64,000 nucleotides of DNA from Leptospirillum sp. GTDB taxonomy: Bacteria; Nitrospirota; Leptospirillia; Leptospirillales; Leptospirillaceae. The notes beneath the pieces are model-generated. The model had not been told where the DNA came from, did not search any database, and was given only the letters and a program-made list of their open reading frames with translations. Both the position numbers and the translations under genes were made by a program. The stretch covers positions 1 through 64,000 of the forward strand of contig DAHUYM010000001.1 of the NCBI GenBank assembly GCA_027315205.1, read 5' to 3'. Below, one piece after another: positions 1 through 7,539 of this stretch. The number at the start of each line of letters is the position of its first letter. Within the stretch, counting starts at the first letter, position 1.

Positions 1-138
1 AAACGGAAAATGTGATAGATGTCGATAGGACTCCCGGAGGCATGGATCCTGACAGGATTCCGCCCCCCGTCGCACAAATCCGGAAATCGGATCAGGAGCT
101 CGTATAAGGTTCTCACCGGAACAAAAGTCCGATTCAGG

Positions 139-452
139 TCACTTCGTGTTGAATGGGGGATCGTCCTGATAATGGTGATTGATCCGGGTCTCCGTCGACT
201 CGCGAGCAGACAATGTGGTCTGTCGGTTTTCCAGGAGTTTTTCCATCATGACTCCGGCGTTTCCGGCCATGAAACAGAAACTCCTGACCAGGACCTTGAA
301 TTCCCGAAGGACATGGCAGACGTTGATGCCGTTTCCTCCGGGATCGAAGCGGGTGGAGCGGGCATGGCCCTTTTGGTCGGAGACGCGGCGGGAAACCCAT
401 ACTTCACTATGAGACGTCCACAGCGAGATTGAGCGTCAGGGTAAGGTTACCC
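139..452 (-). pseudogene. PfkB-family sugar kinase remnant (N-terminal part, frameshifted)
   Basis: Read on the minus strand, the DNA near 450 encodes TLTLNLAVDVS, which resembles the first strand of 1-phosphofructokinase/6-phosphofructokinase-2 proteins (TLTLNPA-D), and then runs into a TAG. After a shift of frame it continues as STRFDPGGNGINVCHVLRE, the sugar-binding GGxGxNVAxxL motif of the family, then a FMAGNAG..MEKLLE segment and ETRIN. It ends at a stop at 139-141. No start codon with a ribosome site precedes it, and the C-terminal two thirds, including the GAGD catalytic motif, are absent. I take it as a decayed fragment. The match is by motif reading only. Confidence 0.6.
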
Positions 453-590
453 GGTATACGTTCTCTTCTTTATCGCCTCACGGCATTTCGGCAATAAAAC
501 CTCAAAAGCCATCATAAGGGTTCTTTAGCAACAACGATTGTGGGCCTTCAGACCCAAAAGGATCCGGTCTCCCTGACGTTTCAAGAGCCG

Positions 591-1184
591 TCAAAGAAAC
601 GTGAATCCGACCACGATCGGAACAAAGCTGATGCTTCCGAGAGAGGTATTGTTCGTGGTCAGAAGCGGACCGGAAATCGCCTCATAACGTACCTCTGCGT
701 AGAAAATCCCGACATTCATGCCGATACCGGCGTCCCAGACGAAACTGTTTCCCTGGCCGCCATAGCTCGTGCCGTAATTGTATCCGGCATCCCCCAGAGC
801 ATACAGGGATATGAGATCCAGCACGTTCAGGAACGTATACTGAACACCGAGCGTCACCGGGACCAGATCGATCGCCGGAGTTCCGGTCAGGCGGATAAAA
901 TTTCCCTGGCCGCGGATCGCCCAACTGTCCGAGAGGTGCAGGGTTGCCAAGAGTCCGGCTCCCCAACCGGCACCGCTATAGTTGGTACTTTGATTATCGA
1001 TGGTCCCGACTCCGGAGAGTTCGCCGATCCCCATCCCCTGGAGTGACAGCGTCAATGGAAAGGCTGCGGCCTCGGAAACCTGCATTTTTCCAAGGGTCAT
1101 CAGCATCACCAGTGCTCCCAAGACGAAAATCAAACGCGCCGTTTTTCCCTGTCTGTCCCGCATGATACGTTTGTTTTCTTTCAT
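591..1184 (-). CDS. Small outer-membrane beta-barrel protein
   Basis: 197 residues. The start at 1184 is chosen because AAGGAG stands 6-8 bases upstream; longer in-frame starts lack a site. Residues 1-38 form a signal peptide (basic MKENKRIMRDRQGK, hydrophobic core, cleavage after SEAAA). The rest alternates polar and hydrophobic residues, is rich in Gly, Tyr and Asn, and ends in the C-terminal Phe-x-Phe-Leu pattern (VGFTFL) of outer-membrane barrels. The size fits an 8-stranded OmpW/OmpA-barrel-like fold. I do not recognise a specific family or ligand. It is monocistronic and divergent from the PDC-sensor gene at 1610. Confidence 0.7.
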   Translation of the reverse strand: MKENKRIMRDRQGKTARLIFVLGALVMLMTLGKMQVSEAAAFPLTLSLQGMGIGELSGVGTIDNQSTNYSGAGWGAGLLATLHLSDSWAIRGQGNFIRLTGTPAIDLVPVTLGVQYTFLNVLDLISLYALGDAGYNYGTSYGGQGNSFVWDAGIGMNVGIFYAEVRYEAISGPLLTTNNTSLGSISFVPIVVGFTFL

Positions 1185-1609
1185 CGGCTTCTCCTTCTTC
1201 CGGTCCATCGGTACCCACGCTTTGACCCGGGTTACTTCATCCAATAAGGCATCTCCTAACATACGCATCTCTTCCCAAACAGGCAAATATCCATATTCTT
1301 TCGGAAATTTGGCACACGGGAAATCCCGAAGGCCCCCTGCCGAACCCCGGAATCCTTCCACAAGAACACTCCTCGAATCCATGATCGGGATCACATCCAG
1401 CACTTTTAGGGAACGATCCCGATCTCTCGTTTTCACGGACGCTAAAAAAAGTCCGGGAACCAATTTTGCAAGGAAAAAGGGGCACTGTTTCCGCCAAGCT
1501 TCGTATTTTATCCTGACCTATGGGTCGGGACGAACCCGCTTCATTTATGGACAGCGTCGCGCTTAGCGGACATGCGAAACGATTCAGGATTCAGAAGAAT
1601 GGGGATTTC
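1185..1609. other. Intergenic region between divergent genes
   Basis: 425 bases separating the beta-barrel gene (minus) from the sensor-like membrane protein (plus). It must hold both promoters. I could not pick a convincing -35/-10 pair on either strand, and I see no conserved coding signal. Confidence 0.5.
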
Positions 1610-2653
1610 ATGAACCGATTGGAAAATTTCCACGAAAGCCGGAACGATCTCCTGGGCTTTCTCGGCAGCATCCTGGAAGGCGTGATCTCGGAAGAACATC
1701 TTGGAGCCGGAACGGACGCCCTCAGAAAACAATTGAAGCCGTTGATCCGGGCATATCCGTTCCTGGACCTCTGCTACGTCCTCAATCCCGATGGGCGGCA
1801 GATCGGCACGAACATCGTGGGTGCCCGGTGTTTCCCGAGCCTCGGAAAGGAAGGAGACGGAGAAGACCGAAGCCAGCGCCCCTATTACCGGCAAGCCAGG
1901 GATTCCGCGGGAAGCGTTTTGACGCCTCCTTATTTCTCGTCTGCGACCCGGTCCCTATGCGTCACGGTCTCCACACCGGTCCGGGACGAGGACAATCATC
2001 TCCTTGGGATCGTTGTCGCCGACATCGATTACGAGCAGGTCATGACGCTTCTCGAAGACGACCACCGGAGAAAAGCCATGGAACCCTTCTTCAAGGGGAT
2101 CTATTCGGTTTTCTCCCTGGGACTCCTCGTCGTGAGCGTGGGGCTTGCGATCCAGGCGTTCCATTCTCTTCGCCAGGTGTTCGGCAATCTCACCGAAATC
2201 GCCGACACCACTCCGTCGTTCCAGGCGACGATCCTCCTGACCCTGGCCTTGGCCATCTTCGACCTCGCCAAGACGATATTCGAGGAGGAGGTCCTTCTCA
2301 GGAAAGACGTCCGGCGCCACAGCGCGACCCGAAGAACGCTCACCCGTTTCATCGCCTCCATCCTGATCGCCATCTCGATCGAAGCCCTGATGCTCGTCTT
2401 CAAATTCGCGATCCAGGATCCCACGCACCTGAACGAAGCCGGTTGGCTCGTATTCACCGTCGTCGGACTTTTGATCGGACTGGGCGTCTACGTCTATCTG
2501 GGAGCCCGTGCGGAAATCCTCCTGACCCGGAACAAGGCCCGGGAAAAACAGCATGCGTTCGGACCGGTCATCGACGCCCGGAAGGTCGGAAACCCTTTGC
2601 GGATGAAACCCCGGACGGCTTTGTCCGGAGAGATTCCTTCCGTTCGGGATTGA
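1610..2653 (+). CDS. PDC/Cache-like sensor domain membrane protein
   Basis: 347 residues. The N-terminal ~160 residues contain the features of a PDC (Cache) sensory fold: LCYVLNPDGRQIG, RPYYRQARDSAGSVLTPPYFS, then CVTVSTPV and LGIVVADIDYE. These match the Y-x8-10-P-Y and DI-dy signatures of Cache domains. About four hydrophobic segments follow (near residues 164-188, 206-225, 246-264, 282-301). No kinase, GGDEF or methyl-accepting domain is attached, so any output is unknown. The start at 1610 has GGGG six bases upstream; an extension to 1520 is possible but lacks a site. The terminus after the last segment is basic and probably cytoplasmic. Confidence 0.7.
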   Translation: MNRLENFHESRNDLLGFLGSILEGVISEEHLGAGTDALRKQLKPLIRAYPFLDLCYVLNPDGRQIGTNIVGARCFPSLGKEGDGEDRSQRPYYRQARDSAGSVLTPPYFSSATRSLCVTVSTPVRDEDNHLLGIVVADIDYEQVMTLLEDDHRRKAMEPFFKGIYSVFSLGLLVVSVGLAIQAFHSLRQVFGNLTEIADTTPSFQATILLTLALAIFDLAKTIFEEEVLLRKDVRRHSATRRTLTRFIASILIAISIEALMLVFKFAIQDPTHLNEAGWLVFTVVGLLIGLGVYVYLGARAEILLTRNKAREKQHAFGPVIDARKVGNPLRMKPRTALSGEIPSVRD

Positions 2654-2676
2654 CCCGGAAAGAATATTCAGAAAGC

Positions 2677-2734
2677 GTCCAATATTTTTAGTTATATTGG
2701 ACAATATGGTTTGTTAACGGACCATATTGTCCAA
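2677..2734. repeat. Two overlapping perfect inverted repeats
   Basis: GTCCAATAT (2677-2685) pairs with ATATTGGAC (2694-2702). TTGGACAATATGGT (2697-2710) pairs with ACCATATTGTCCAA (2721-2734) across a 10-base loop. The two share 2697-2702, so as RNA they are mutually exclusive; as DNA they present three copies of a GGACAATAT-like half site. There is no U-run, so neither is a normal terminator. An operator or a switching leader both fit. Confidence 0.6.
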
Positions 2735-3047
2735 GTCGGTCCTAAAAAGGTCCCGTTGGTGTTCCAGGACGCGGTCAAGCGACGGGTATCATGGAACTCC
2801 GGATTCACTTTTAGGGCACAAAGCCCTTTCGTCTATCGATGGGTTTGTCTTGGGCACAATTTGAAATCTCTTGAGAAGAATACCCTTGGTTTCTCGGCAA
2901 TCGTCCAACCCGGGATGGCCGAAGCGATGGAAGGGAGACAGAGGGAACGGTGGACGGGATTGTGGGGAATCCCGGTCATTGCGGCCGCCGATGGCACGAA
3001 CAACATCAATGACCCACAATAATAAGGCCCCTAAAAAGGGGCCTTTT
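2735..3047 (+). ncRNA. Candidate structured RNA ending in an intrinsic terminator
   Basis: No convincing protein is encoded here, yet the stretch ends in a strong plus-strand terminator. It contains complementary segments: CGTCCA (2902-2907) with TGGACG (2951-2956), AGGGC/GCCCT near 2815-2830, and a long stem. In that stem ATTGTGG (2959-2965) and GTCATTG (2975-2981) pair consecutively with the single uninterrupted stretch 3007-3020. No gene on the plus strand follows for 2.8 kb, so it is either a free-standing RNA or the 3' untranslated region of the gene ending at 2653. It does not look like tmRNA, SRP RNA or RNase P RNA. Confidence 0.3.
3024..3047 (+). terminator. Rho-independent terminator
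   Basis: A perfect 8-bp stem AAGGCCCC (3024-3031)/GGGGCCTT (3038-3045) with a 6-base loop and a T-run on the plus strand. It closes whatever transcript covers 2680-3023. Confidence 0.8.
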
Positions 3048-3111
3048 ATGTGAGGGAACAAGATCGGCGAAAGGATCTCGCGAACCGTGACCCCCACCCG
3101 ATAACAGTATA

Positions 3112-3182
3112 CCCCCCGCCCTGGGGGATTGCCGGGATAATCTTTCCCGGTTGCATGAAAACTGTCAGACGCATAATGCGTC
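3112..3182. repeat. Three consecutive small hairpins
   Basis: CCCCC/GGGGG (3113-3117/3123-3127), CCGGGA/TCCCGG (3132-3137/3145-3150) and GACGCA-TAA-TGCGTC (3168-3182) follow each other within 71 bases. The last is followed by CCTTTTCG on the plus strand. They lie between a plus-strand terminator and the 3' end of a minus-strand pseudogene and may act as terminators or be part of a structured RNA. Confidence 0.5.
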
Positions 3183-3416
3183 CTTTTCGAGCAGAGGACA
3201 TATCCACCGGAGACCGAATGCCGTGTTTCAATAAGGGATCGGCCTTGCCCGACCAAGACCATCTACTGTGTCTCAGAATATCCTCAGGCCACATCCGAAT
3301 GTTCGATGTCCCGGATCATGATTTTGGGAGGAGTGTCCATGCACGTTCTTCCCTGGCTGTTCCAAAGGGTTCCCACGAAGATCCGGAGCGGAGAAACTCT
3401 CCCGAACCCCGTCCAG

Positions 3417-3829
3417 TCAATGTTCGACATCCGGGTTCAGGTTCTGGGCGATGGTTTTCGAGAGATTGTTGAACTCTCTTTCGATAACCATCAGCAGATC
3501 GTCCATGCTGAGAATCCCGATGACTTTGCCTTTCGAGTTGACGACCGGAACCCTCCGCACCCGTGCCCGGCCATGATCCGGGCGGCTCCCATGACACCTT
3601 CATCTTCCTTACAGGGTCGTCACGTGATGGGTCATGACGATCGATACGCCCGTGGATGCCGGATCCTTGCCGGGGCTCACGACCTTTACCACGATGTCCC
3701 GATCCGTCAGGATCCCCAGGGGAGCGGACTTGCTGTCGGGAACGACTATGGCTCCCACGTTCATCTCCTCCATCTTTCTGGCAACGTCCCCCTGACCATG
3801 TCGCCTTCCCACGCCATCACGACATGCAT
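3417..3829 (-). pseudogene. CBS-domain pair protein broken by three 1-base indels
   Basis: Piecing frames together gives a normal two-CBS protein of about 137 residues. It reads VARKMEEMNVGAIVVPDS, GILTDRDIVVKVVSPGKDP, VMTHHVTTL, then EDEGVMGAARIMAGHG, then VRRVPVVNSKGKVIGILS and MDDLLMVIEREFNNL. Three single-base lesions separate the pieces: a missing G in the G-run before GDVARK (near 3790), an extra T just after THHVTTL creating TAA (near 3609), and a missing G in GHG-VRR (near 3560). The start is near 3829 (ATGCATGTC). Such proteins usually bind adenine nucleotides. Either the gene is dead or the sequence carries errors in G-runs. Confidence 0.75.
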
Positions 3830-3971
3830 TGTGCAAAACTCCCTGATCGAAATAAAAGACCTCCCCAAAGATTGCCCGTCTCCGGTTTCATTGTTCCCCG
3901 CTACGGAAAAAGTTCCGGCCCTTTCGCGGAGCGATGGCTTCCAGGCACCTTCTATTCTCCGGTATACCGGT

Positions 3972-4214
3972 TTATCTTTGCGCTTTCCCGTCTTCCTTCA
4001 GGAAAACGCCCTCTTCCACCAGGACATTCCCGCCTTCCAGGAGCCATCGCACGTACTCCGTACGATCCCAGATCGCATAAGGCATCATCTCTTCCCCGCA
4101 CTGCCGGCACCGGTACCTCATCCCCCAACACTCCAGGGGTTTTTGGGATACCCGCCGGCATTTACAGAAAAAATACAGGAACCGCGACGTCCGCTTCTTC
4201 ACGGCTCTTTCCAC
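3972..4214 (-). CDS. Small Cys-rich protein, likely zinc ribbon
   Basis: 80 residues from a GTG start with a weak upstream site. Cysteines fall as CKC, then C-W-G-M-R-Y-R-CRQC, consistent with a metal-binding knuckle, followed by a charged tail. The open frame extends upstream without a start codon to the TGA of the preceding gene; that extension adds KECPKRRHACGG, two more cysteines. The true product may therefore begin elsewhere or be a readthrough extension of the gene ending at 4263. I do not recognise the family. It is the third member of a minus-strand cluster of Cys-containing unknown genes (5123 to 3972). Confidence 0.4.
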   Translation of the reverse strand: MERAVKKRTSRFLYFFCKCRRVSQKPLECWGMRYRCRQCGEEMMPYAIWDRTEYVRWLLEGGNVLVEEGVFLKEDGKAQR

Positions 4215-4262
4215 CCCGCCGCATGCATGACGGCGTTTCGGGCACTCCTTCGAGACACGCTT

Positions 4263-4865
4263 TCATCCCATTCGTTCCGGACGTTCCCACGACAAAGGCC
4301 CCTCTTTTCCGATCGCCCCCGACACCTCGTCCAGCACGATGTCAAGCAGAGCGCCTCCGTGGATGGGTCTCTCTCCCTCGTGATAGAGGGCCGCATGTTG
4401 CCGGACCCGCTCCCAGACGAACTCGGGATCGATCCCGAAGAGTTCGATCAAACCGAGGGCGATTTCTTTCGAAAACCGGAGGAGATCGATATCCTGCTCC
4501 CATGCCCCTTTGCGAAGAAGCATGCGGGGATAAAGACGGATAAATCCCCCTTTTCCCGTTTCTTCCAAATCGATTGGAAGAGGTTTTCCCGTTTCACCTT
4601 CCACATCGTCGAAGACCGACGCCCTGACGGCAAATCCCCGGATCCCGTTTCCGATATCGGTGCCGGCCTTCCTCGAAAGAATCAAGACGGTGTTGGGACA
4701 CCGATAGGCCATGGCACCGCCTTCCTTTTCCGCGTTATGAAAATGCTCCCAGAATCGAACGGCACCCGCAACACGGGCCGGTTGGCTCACCAACTGCGTG
4801 CTATGGCCATAGTCAAAGAGGCGCACAGGACCTCCCACTGCCGAACGCATTTCTTTCTGCCCCAT
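4263..4865 (-). CDS. Hypothetical protein
   Basis: 200 residues of ordinary composition with an acidic second half; no signal peptide or membrane segment. Recognisable stretches include AYRCPNTVLILSRKAGTDIG and ALGLIELFGIDPEFVWERVR, but no family comes to mind. The start at 4865 follows the stop of the upstream gene by 18 bases and has only a weak ribosome site. Its stop TGA is in the same frame as the downstream Cys-rich open frame. It is supported mainly by operon position and by the length of the frame. Confidence 0.45.
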   Translation of the reverse strand: MGQKEMRSAVGGPVRLFDYGHSTQLVSQPARVAGAVRFWEHFHNAEKEGGAMAYRCPNTVLILSRKAGTDIGNGIRGFAVRASVFDDVEGETGKPLPIDLEETGKGGFIRLYPRMLLRKGAWEQDIDLLRFSKEIALGLIELFGIDPEFVWERVRQHAALYHEGERPIHGGALLDIVLDEVSGAIGKEGPLSWERPERMG

Positions 4866-4883
4866 GCTGATTCCGGAGCCGGA

Positions 4884-5123
4884 TCATGTCGCGTCACGAC
4901 CCCTGTCTTTCCCGTCCGGTGCGATCATTCCCCAGCGGGCGCGGGAACGATTCCAGCTCATTTCCCTGACGCATTCCCAACATTCCGCGTTCGTCCGGAT
5001 ATAGAACCATTCCCGCATATCCCGTTTCCGATGGCATTTGGGACAGGTGAGAAAACGGTCCGGTAGTTTCAGGACCCCTTTTCTGAATGCGCTTTTATCC
5101 AAAGCACTCGCCCATAAAACCAT
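4884..5123 (-). CDS. Small zinc-ribbon-like protein
   Basis: 79 residues. The start at 5123 has GGAGG eight bases upstream, a strong site that supports this as a real gene. It carries two CxxC pairs, CPKC (residues 27-30) and CWEC (49-52), about 18 residues apart, the spacing of a treble-clef or zinc-ribbon module. Trp and Arg are frequent around them, as in nucleic-acid-binding ribbons. It leads the small minus-strand cluster with the genes ending at 4263 and 3972. No family recognised. Confidence 0.6.
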   Translation of the reverse strand: MVLWASALDKSAFRKGVLKLPDRFLTCPKCHRKRDMREWFYIRTNAECWECVREMSWNRSRARWGMIAPDGKDRGRDAT

Positions 5124-5884
5124 GGTCGGATCCTCCGTAAGGATTCCCCTTTCGCCAACATCAGGAAAGACCTATCCCAACCGCGTGTCTTTCAGGTCGA
5201 AAAACCGGGACGAATCCTGTTCGACGCCGGCCCTTGGTCTTTCCGACGGGAAAGACCAACGAATGGCTTCGATCGGTTCTGCAACCCCCGGTTCGCGTTC
5301 GGGCACACGAAACACTGATTAATAAGAACGCCACGCACTCGCGATCAGGAGCGCTTATGGGAATCTCCGAACATTCCGTTCACCCCGCTCGACGGGAAAG
5401 GAATGGACTGGCGACGGCATCGGGTTCCGAAGAGGGGGCGAAATAACAGGGAATGGCAATCTGCAAGGGGAAATAAGGAAAGGGATCGAAGACCCAAAGA
5501 CGGAAACGAACCCCGGGCTTTCCTTACGAACGACTGTCCGGAATTGTTCTTCCTTTAGGCCCATGTCGTCTCTCCAGAAAATCCTTATTTAGATTCTTGA
5601 TGGTGGGGATCGTCTCTATGTCATTTTATACCCCTCTGAACACTTGTCAACGCGTTAAATATTTATTATTAAATGAAATAAATAATATTAAATAAATTTA
5701 TTAATAAGTCAAATTCGAGAGATCATCATACGATTCCGGGACGATACGTTTCTGGAAGAGCGCACGAAGACTCGTTTTCATGGGGGTTACCTGATGGCCT
5801 TTCCCGTCTTCGAACTTCTCGGGTACACTCTACGACAGTCTTCGAGTTGTCCCGATTACGTGCCCTTCCCCGGAGGAGACCGAG
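5124..5884. other. Long intergenic region with an AT-rich block
   Basis: 761 bases between divergent genes. I see no conserved coding signal. At about 5655-5705 lies a block made almost only of A and T, standing out sharply from its surroundings, which probably belongs to the promoter region of the lipoprotein gene at 5885. Confidence 0.5.
5644..5672 (+). promoter_or_regulatory. Possible sigma-70 promoter within AT-rich block
   Basis: TTGTCA (5644-5649), a 17-base spacer, TATTAA (5667-5672), leading into further AT-rich DNA. If used, the lipoprotein mRNA would have a leader of about 205 bases. AT-richness makes chance matches likely. Confidence 0.3.
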
Positions 5885-6616
5885 ATGCCCGTCCTGCGAA
5901 TCGTTCTTTTTCTCGCAATGTCTTCGTTGCTGGTTCTGACCGGCTGCACCTCGTTTTTTTCCGAACTCGGGAAGTCCGAAAGCTGTCCGACAGCCAAGAC
6001 CCCCTATCAGATTCCCGAGGGTTTCTCGCGGGTGCAGGCCAGATCCCGCGGACACATCGACATCTTGATCGACCACGTGTTTGTCGGACGCTCGCCGATG
6101 GACAAGTTGATCCCGTCCCATAAGAACCCCCGGACCGCCGATGTCGAAGTCGGAGGACAGACGTATCCGATCATCAATTACTGGGGAGAGTTCTCAGAGT
6201 ACAACACCAACAATTTCGACTTCCGCAACGGAACGACGGTAAAGCTCGGGACCTTCCTCTCCGACGGGGCTCATGACGATTTCGATTCTTCCTCCTGCAA
6301 CATGGGCCACTACGGATCCGTTCCCCCCGGCAAGACCCGATTGATCATCCATAGCAGCCCCGAAGGCCTTTTGGTCTACATGGGCGACCGGTCCGTCGGA
6401 AAGACGCCGTTGGACATCCTCGTCTCCGCGTCTACGAACCCTCCTCTCCTCGTTTTCATCCTTCCGGACGGGAAGCGACTGACCGACGAGGCGTTCAGGA
6501 TCATGCTCCTGGAAGGGGACACCCTCAAGGTCTACCGGGACGTCTCCGGAGAAACGGGCGCCGCTCCTCCCATAAATCCCGGTGTCATGCAACCGCCGAT
6601 CGTTCCCATGTACTAG
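5885..6616 (+). CDS. Lipoprotein with a PEGA-like segment
   Basis: 243 residues. A signal sequence ends in the lipobox LTGC (residues 18-21), so Cys21 would be lipidated. GGAGGAG stands seven bases upstream. Near residues 158-178 the sequence GLLVYMGDRSVGKTPLDI resembles the PEGA motif (short beta-rich surface segments with a small residue-Val-x-G-TP core); an earlier HIDILIDHVFVGRSPMDKL looks like a second copy. It is probably exported to the periplasmic face of a membrane. Function unknown. It is monocistronic and convergent with the LpxH-like gene. Confidence 0.75.
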   Translation: MPVLRIVLFLAMSSLLVLTGCTSFFSELGKSESCPTAKTPYQIPEGFSRVQARSRGHIDILIDHVFVGRSPMDKLIPSHKNPRTADVEVGGQTYPIINYWGEFSEYNTNNFDFRNGTTVKLGTFLSDGAHDDFDSSSCNMGHYGSVPPGKTRLIIHSSPEGLLVYMGDRSVGKTPLDILVSASTNPPLLVFILPDGKRLTDEAFRIMLLEGDTLKVYRDVSGETGAAPPINPGVMQPPIVPMY

Positions 6617-6735
6617 GGACCGGACGGAACACAAACACCGCAAGGTCGGGTTTTTGACAGCGGACTCACGGACGGTTCTGGAAAGTATCGCGGAGTAAAA
6701 ACAGTTGGACCAGGGACGCGGGCAGATCCATTCTC

Positions 6736-7539
6736 TCAGGGACAGGCTTCGGCCAGGGAGAGCTCTTCAGGAAAAACCGGCGTCTCGGGGGGATTCTTCC
6801 AGTCGACGATCTCGAGTCGCCCGTCCATGTGTTCGACAAGGGCTGTACAGCTTTCCACCCAATCCCCGTCGTTGTAGTAGTCGATGTTCCCGATCCGTTT
6901 TGCCGATGCCTTGTGAATGTGGCCGCACACCACCCCGTCCAGGGCCATACGACGGACGTGGTTGGCGACCAAGATTTCATAGTTTCCGATATAGTTGGCC
7001 ACGGACTTCACCGAGTTTTTGACCGCGGCGCTCAAGGACCACCGGTAGCGGATCCCCGCCGCTTCGGCCAGCCGGTGGAGATTCCGGTTGATCGTCAAGA
7101 GGATATCGTACCCTTTGTCGCCCAGCCGGACAAGAACCGGAGCGCAACGGATCAGACCGTCGAACTGGTCCCCGTGAAGGATCAGAAGGGCCTTTCCATC
7201 CGCCGTCACATGAACCGCTTCCCGGACCACCTCGATCGTCCCGAATCCGAAGCGGTCCATCTCGAAAAAAAAGGACAGGGAGTTCCAGACGGGGTCGTGG
7301 TTCCCCTGTACATAGACAATCCGTGTCCCCGACCGTCCTATCCTGAGGATTTTCTGAACGACCGTGTTGTGGAGGGGCGGCCAGTACCAGGACCGCTGGA
7401 GACCCCAGAAATCGACGATGTCCCCCACCAGATACAGATTCTCCGAGTCGTTCTTCTTCAGAAAATCCAGGAGTTTTTCGGCCTGGCATCCCCGGGTTCC
7501 CAGATGGACGTCCGAAATCCAGATCGACCGGTAGTTCAT
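6736..7539 (-). CDS. UDP-2,3-diacylglucosamine diphosphatase-like metallophosphatase
   Basis: 267 residues of the calcineurin-like metallophosphoesterase fold. Metal-binding motifs appear in order: SDVHLG (residues 9-14), GDIVDFW, GNHDP, HGDQFD and GHIHKA. The order and the DFW following the second motif match LpxH/YbbF-type enzymes that cleave UDP-2,3-diacylglucosamine in lipid A synthesis. The length exceeds E. coli LpxH (about 240), as in LpxH2-type proteins, so substrate is inferred. Its ATG overlaps the stop of the glycosyltransferase gene (ATGA), so the two are co-translated, and both act on envelope lipids. Confidence 0.8.
   Translation of the reverse strand: MNYRSIWISDVHLGTRGCQAEKLLDFLKKNDSENLYLVGDIVDFWGLQRSWYWPPLHNTVVQKILRIGRSGTRIVYVQGNHDPVWNSLSFFFEMDRFGFGTIEVVREAVHVTADGKALLILHGDQFDGLIRCAPVLVRLGDKGYDILLTINRNLHRLAEAAGIRYRWSLSAAVKNSVKSVANYIGNYEILVANHVRRMALDGVVCGHIHKASAKRIGNIDYYNDGDWVESCTALVEHMDGRLEIVDWKNPPETPVFPEELSLAEACP

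Noticed and set aside
19-432. 137-codon frame on the plus strand
   Set aside because: Opposite the PfkB remnant, which carries recognisable motifs; no ribosome site.
2711-3022. 103-codon frame ending just before the terminator
   Set aside because: Starts with TTG inside a palindrome, no ribosome site, no family resemblance. The region is better described by RNA pairing, though a coding role is not fully excluded.
3306-5066. 586-codon open frame on the plus strand
   Set aside because: Composition is dominated by Pro, His, Arg and Ser with no family motif; it lies opposite the CBS pseudogene and the Cys-rich minus-strand genes, which have motifs and ribosome sites.
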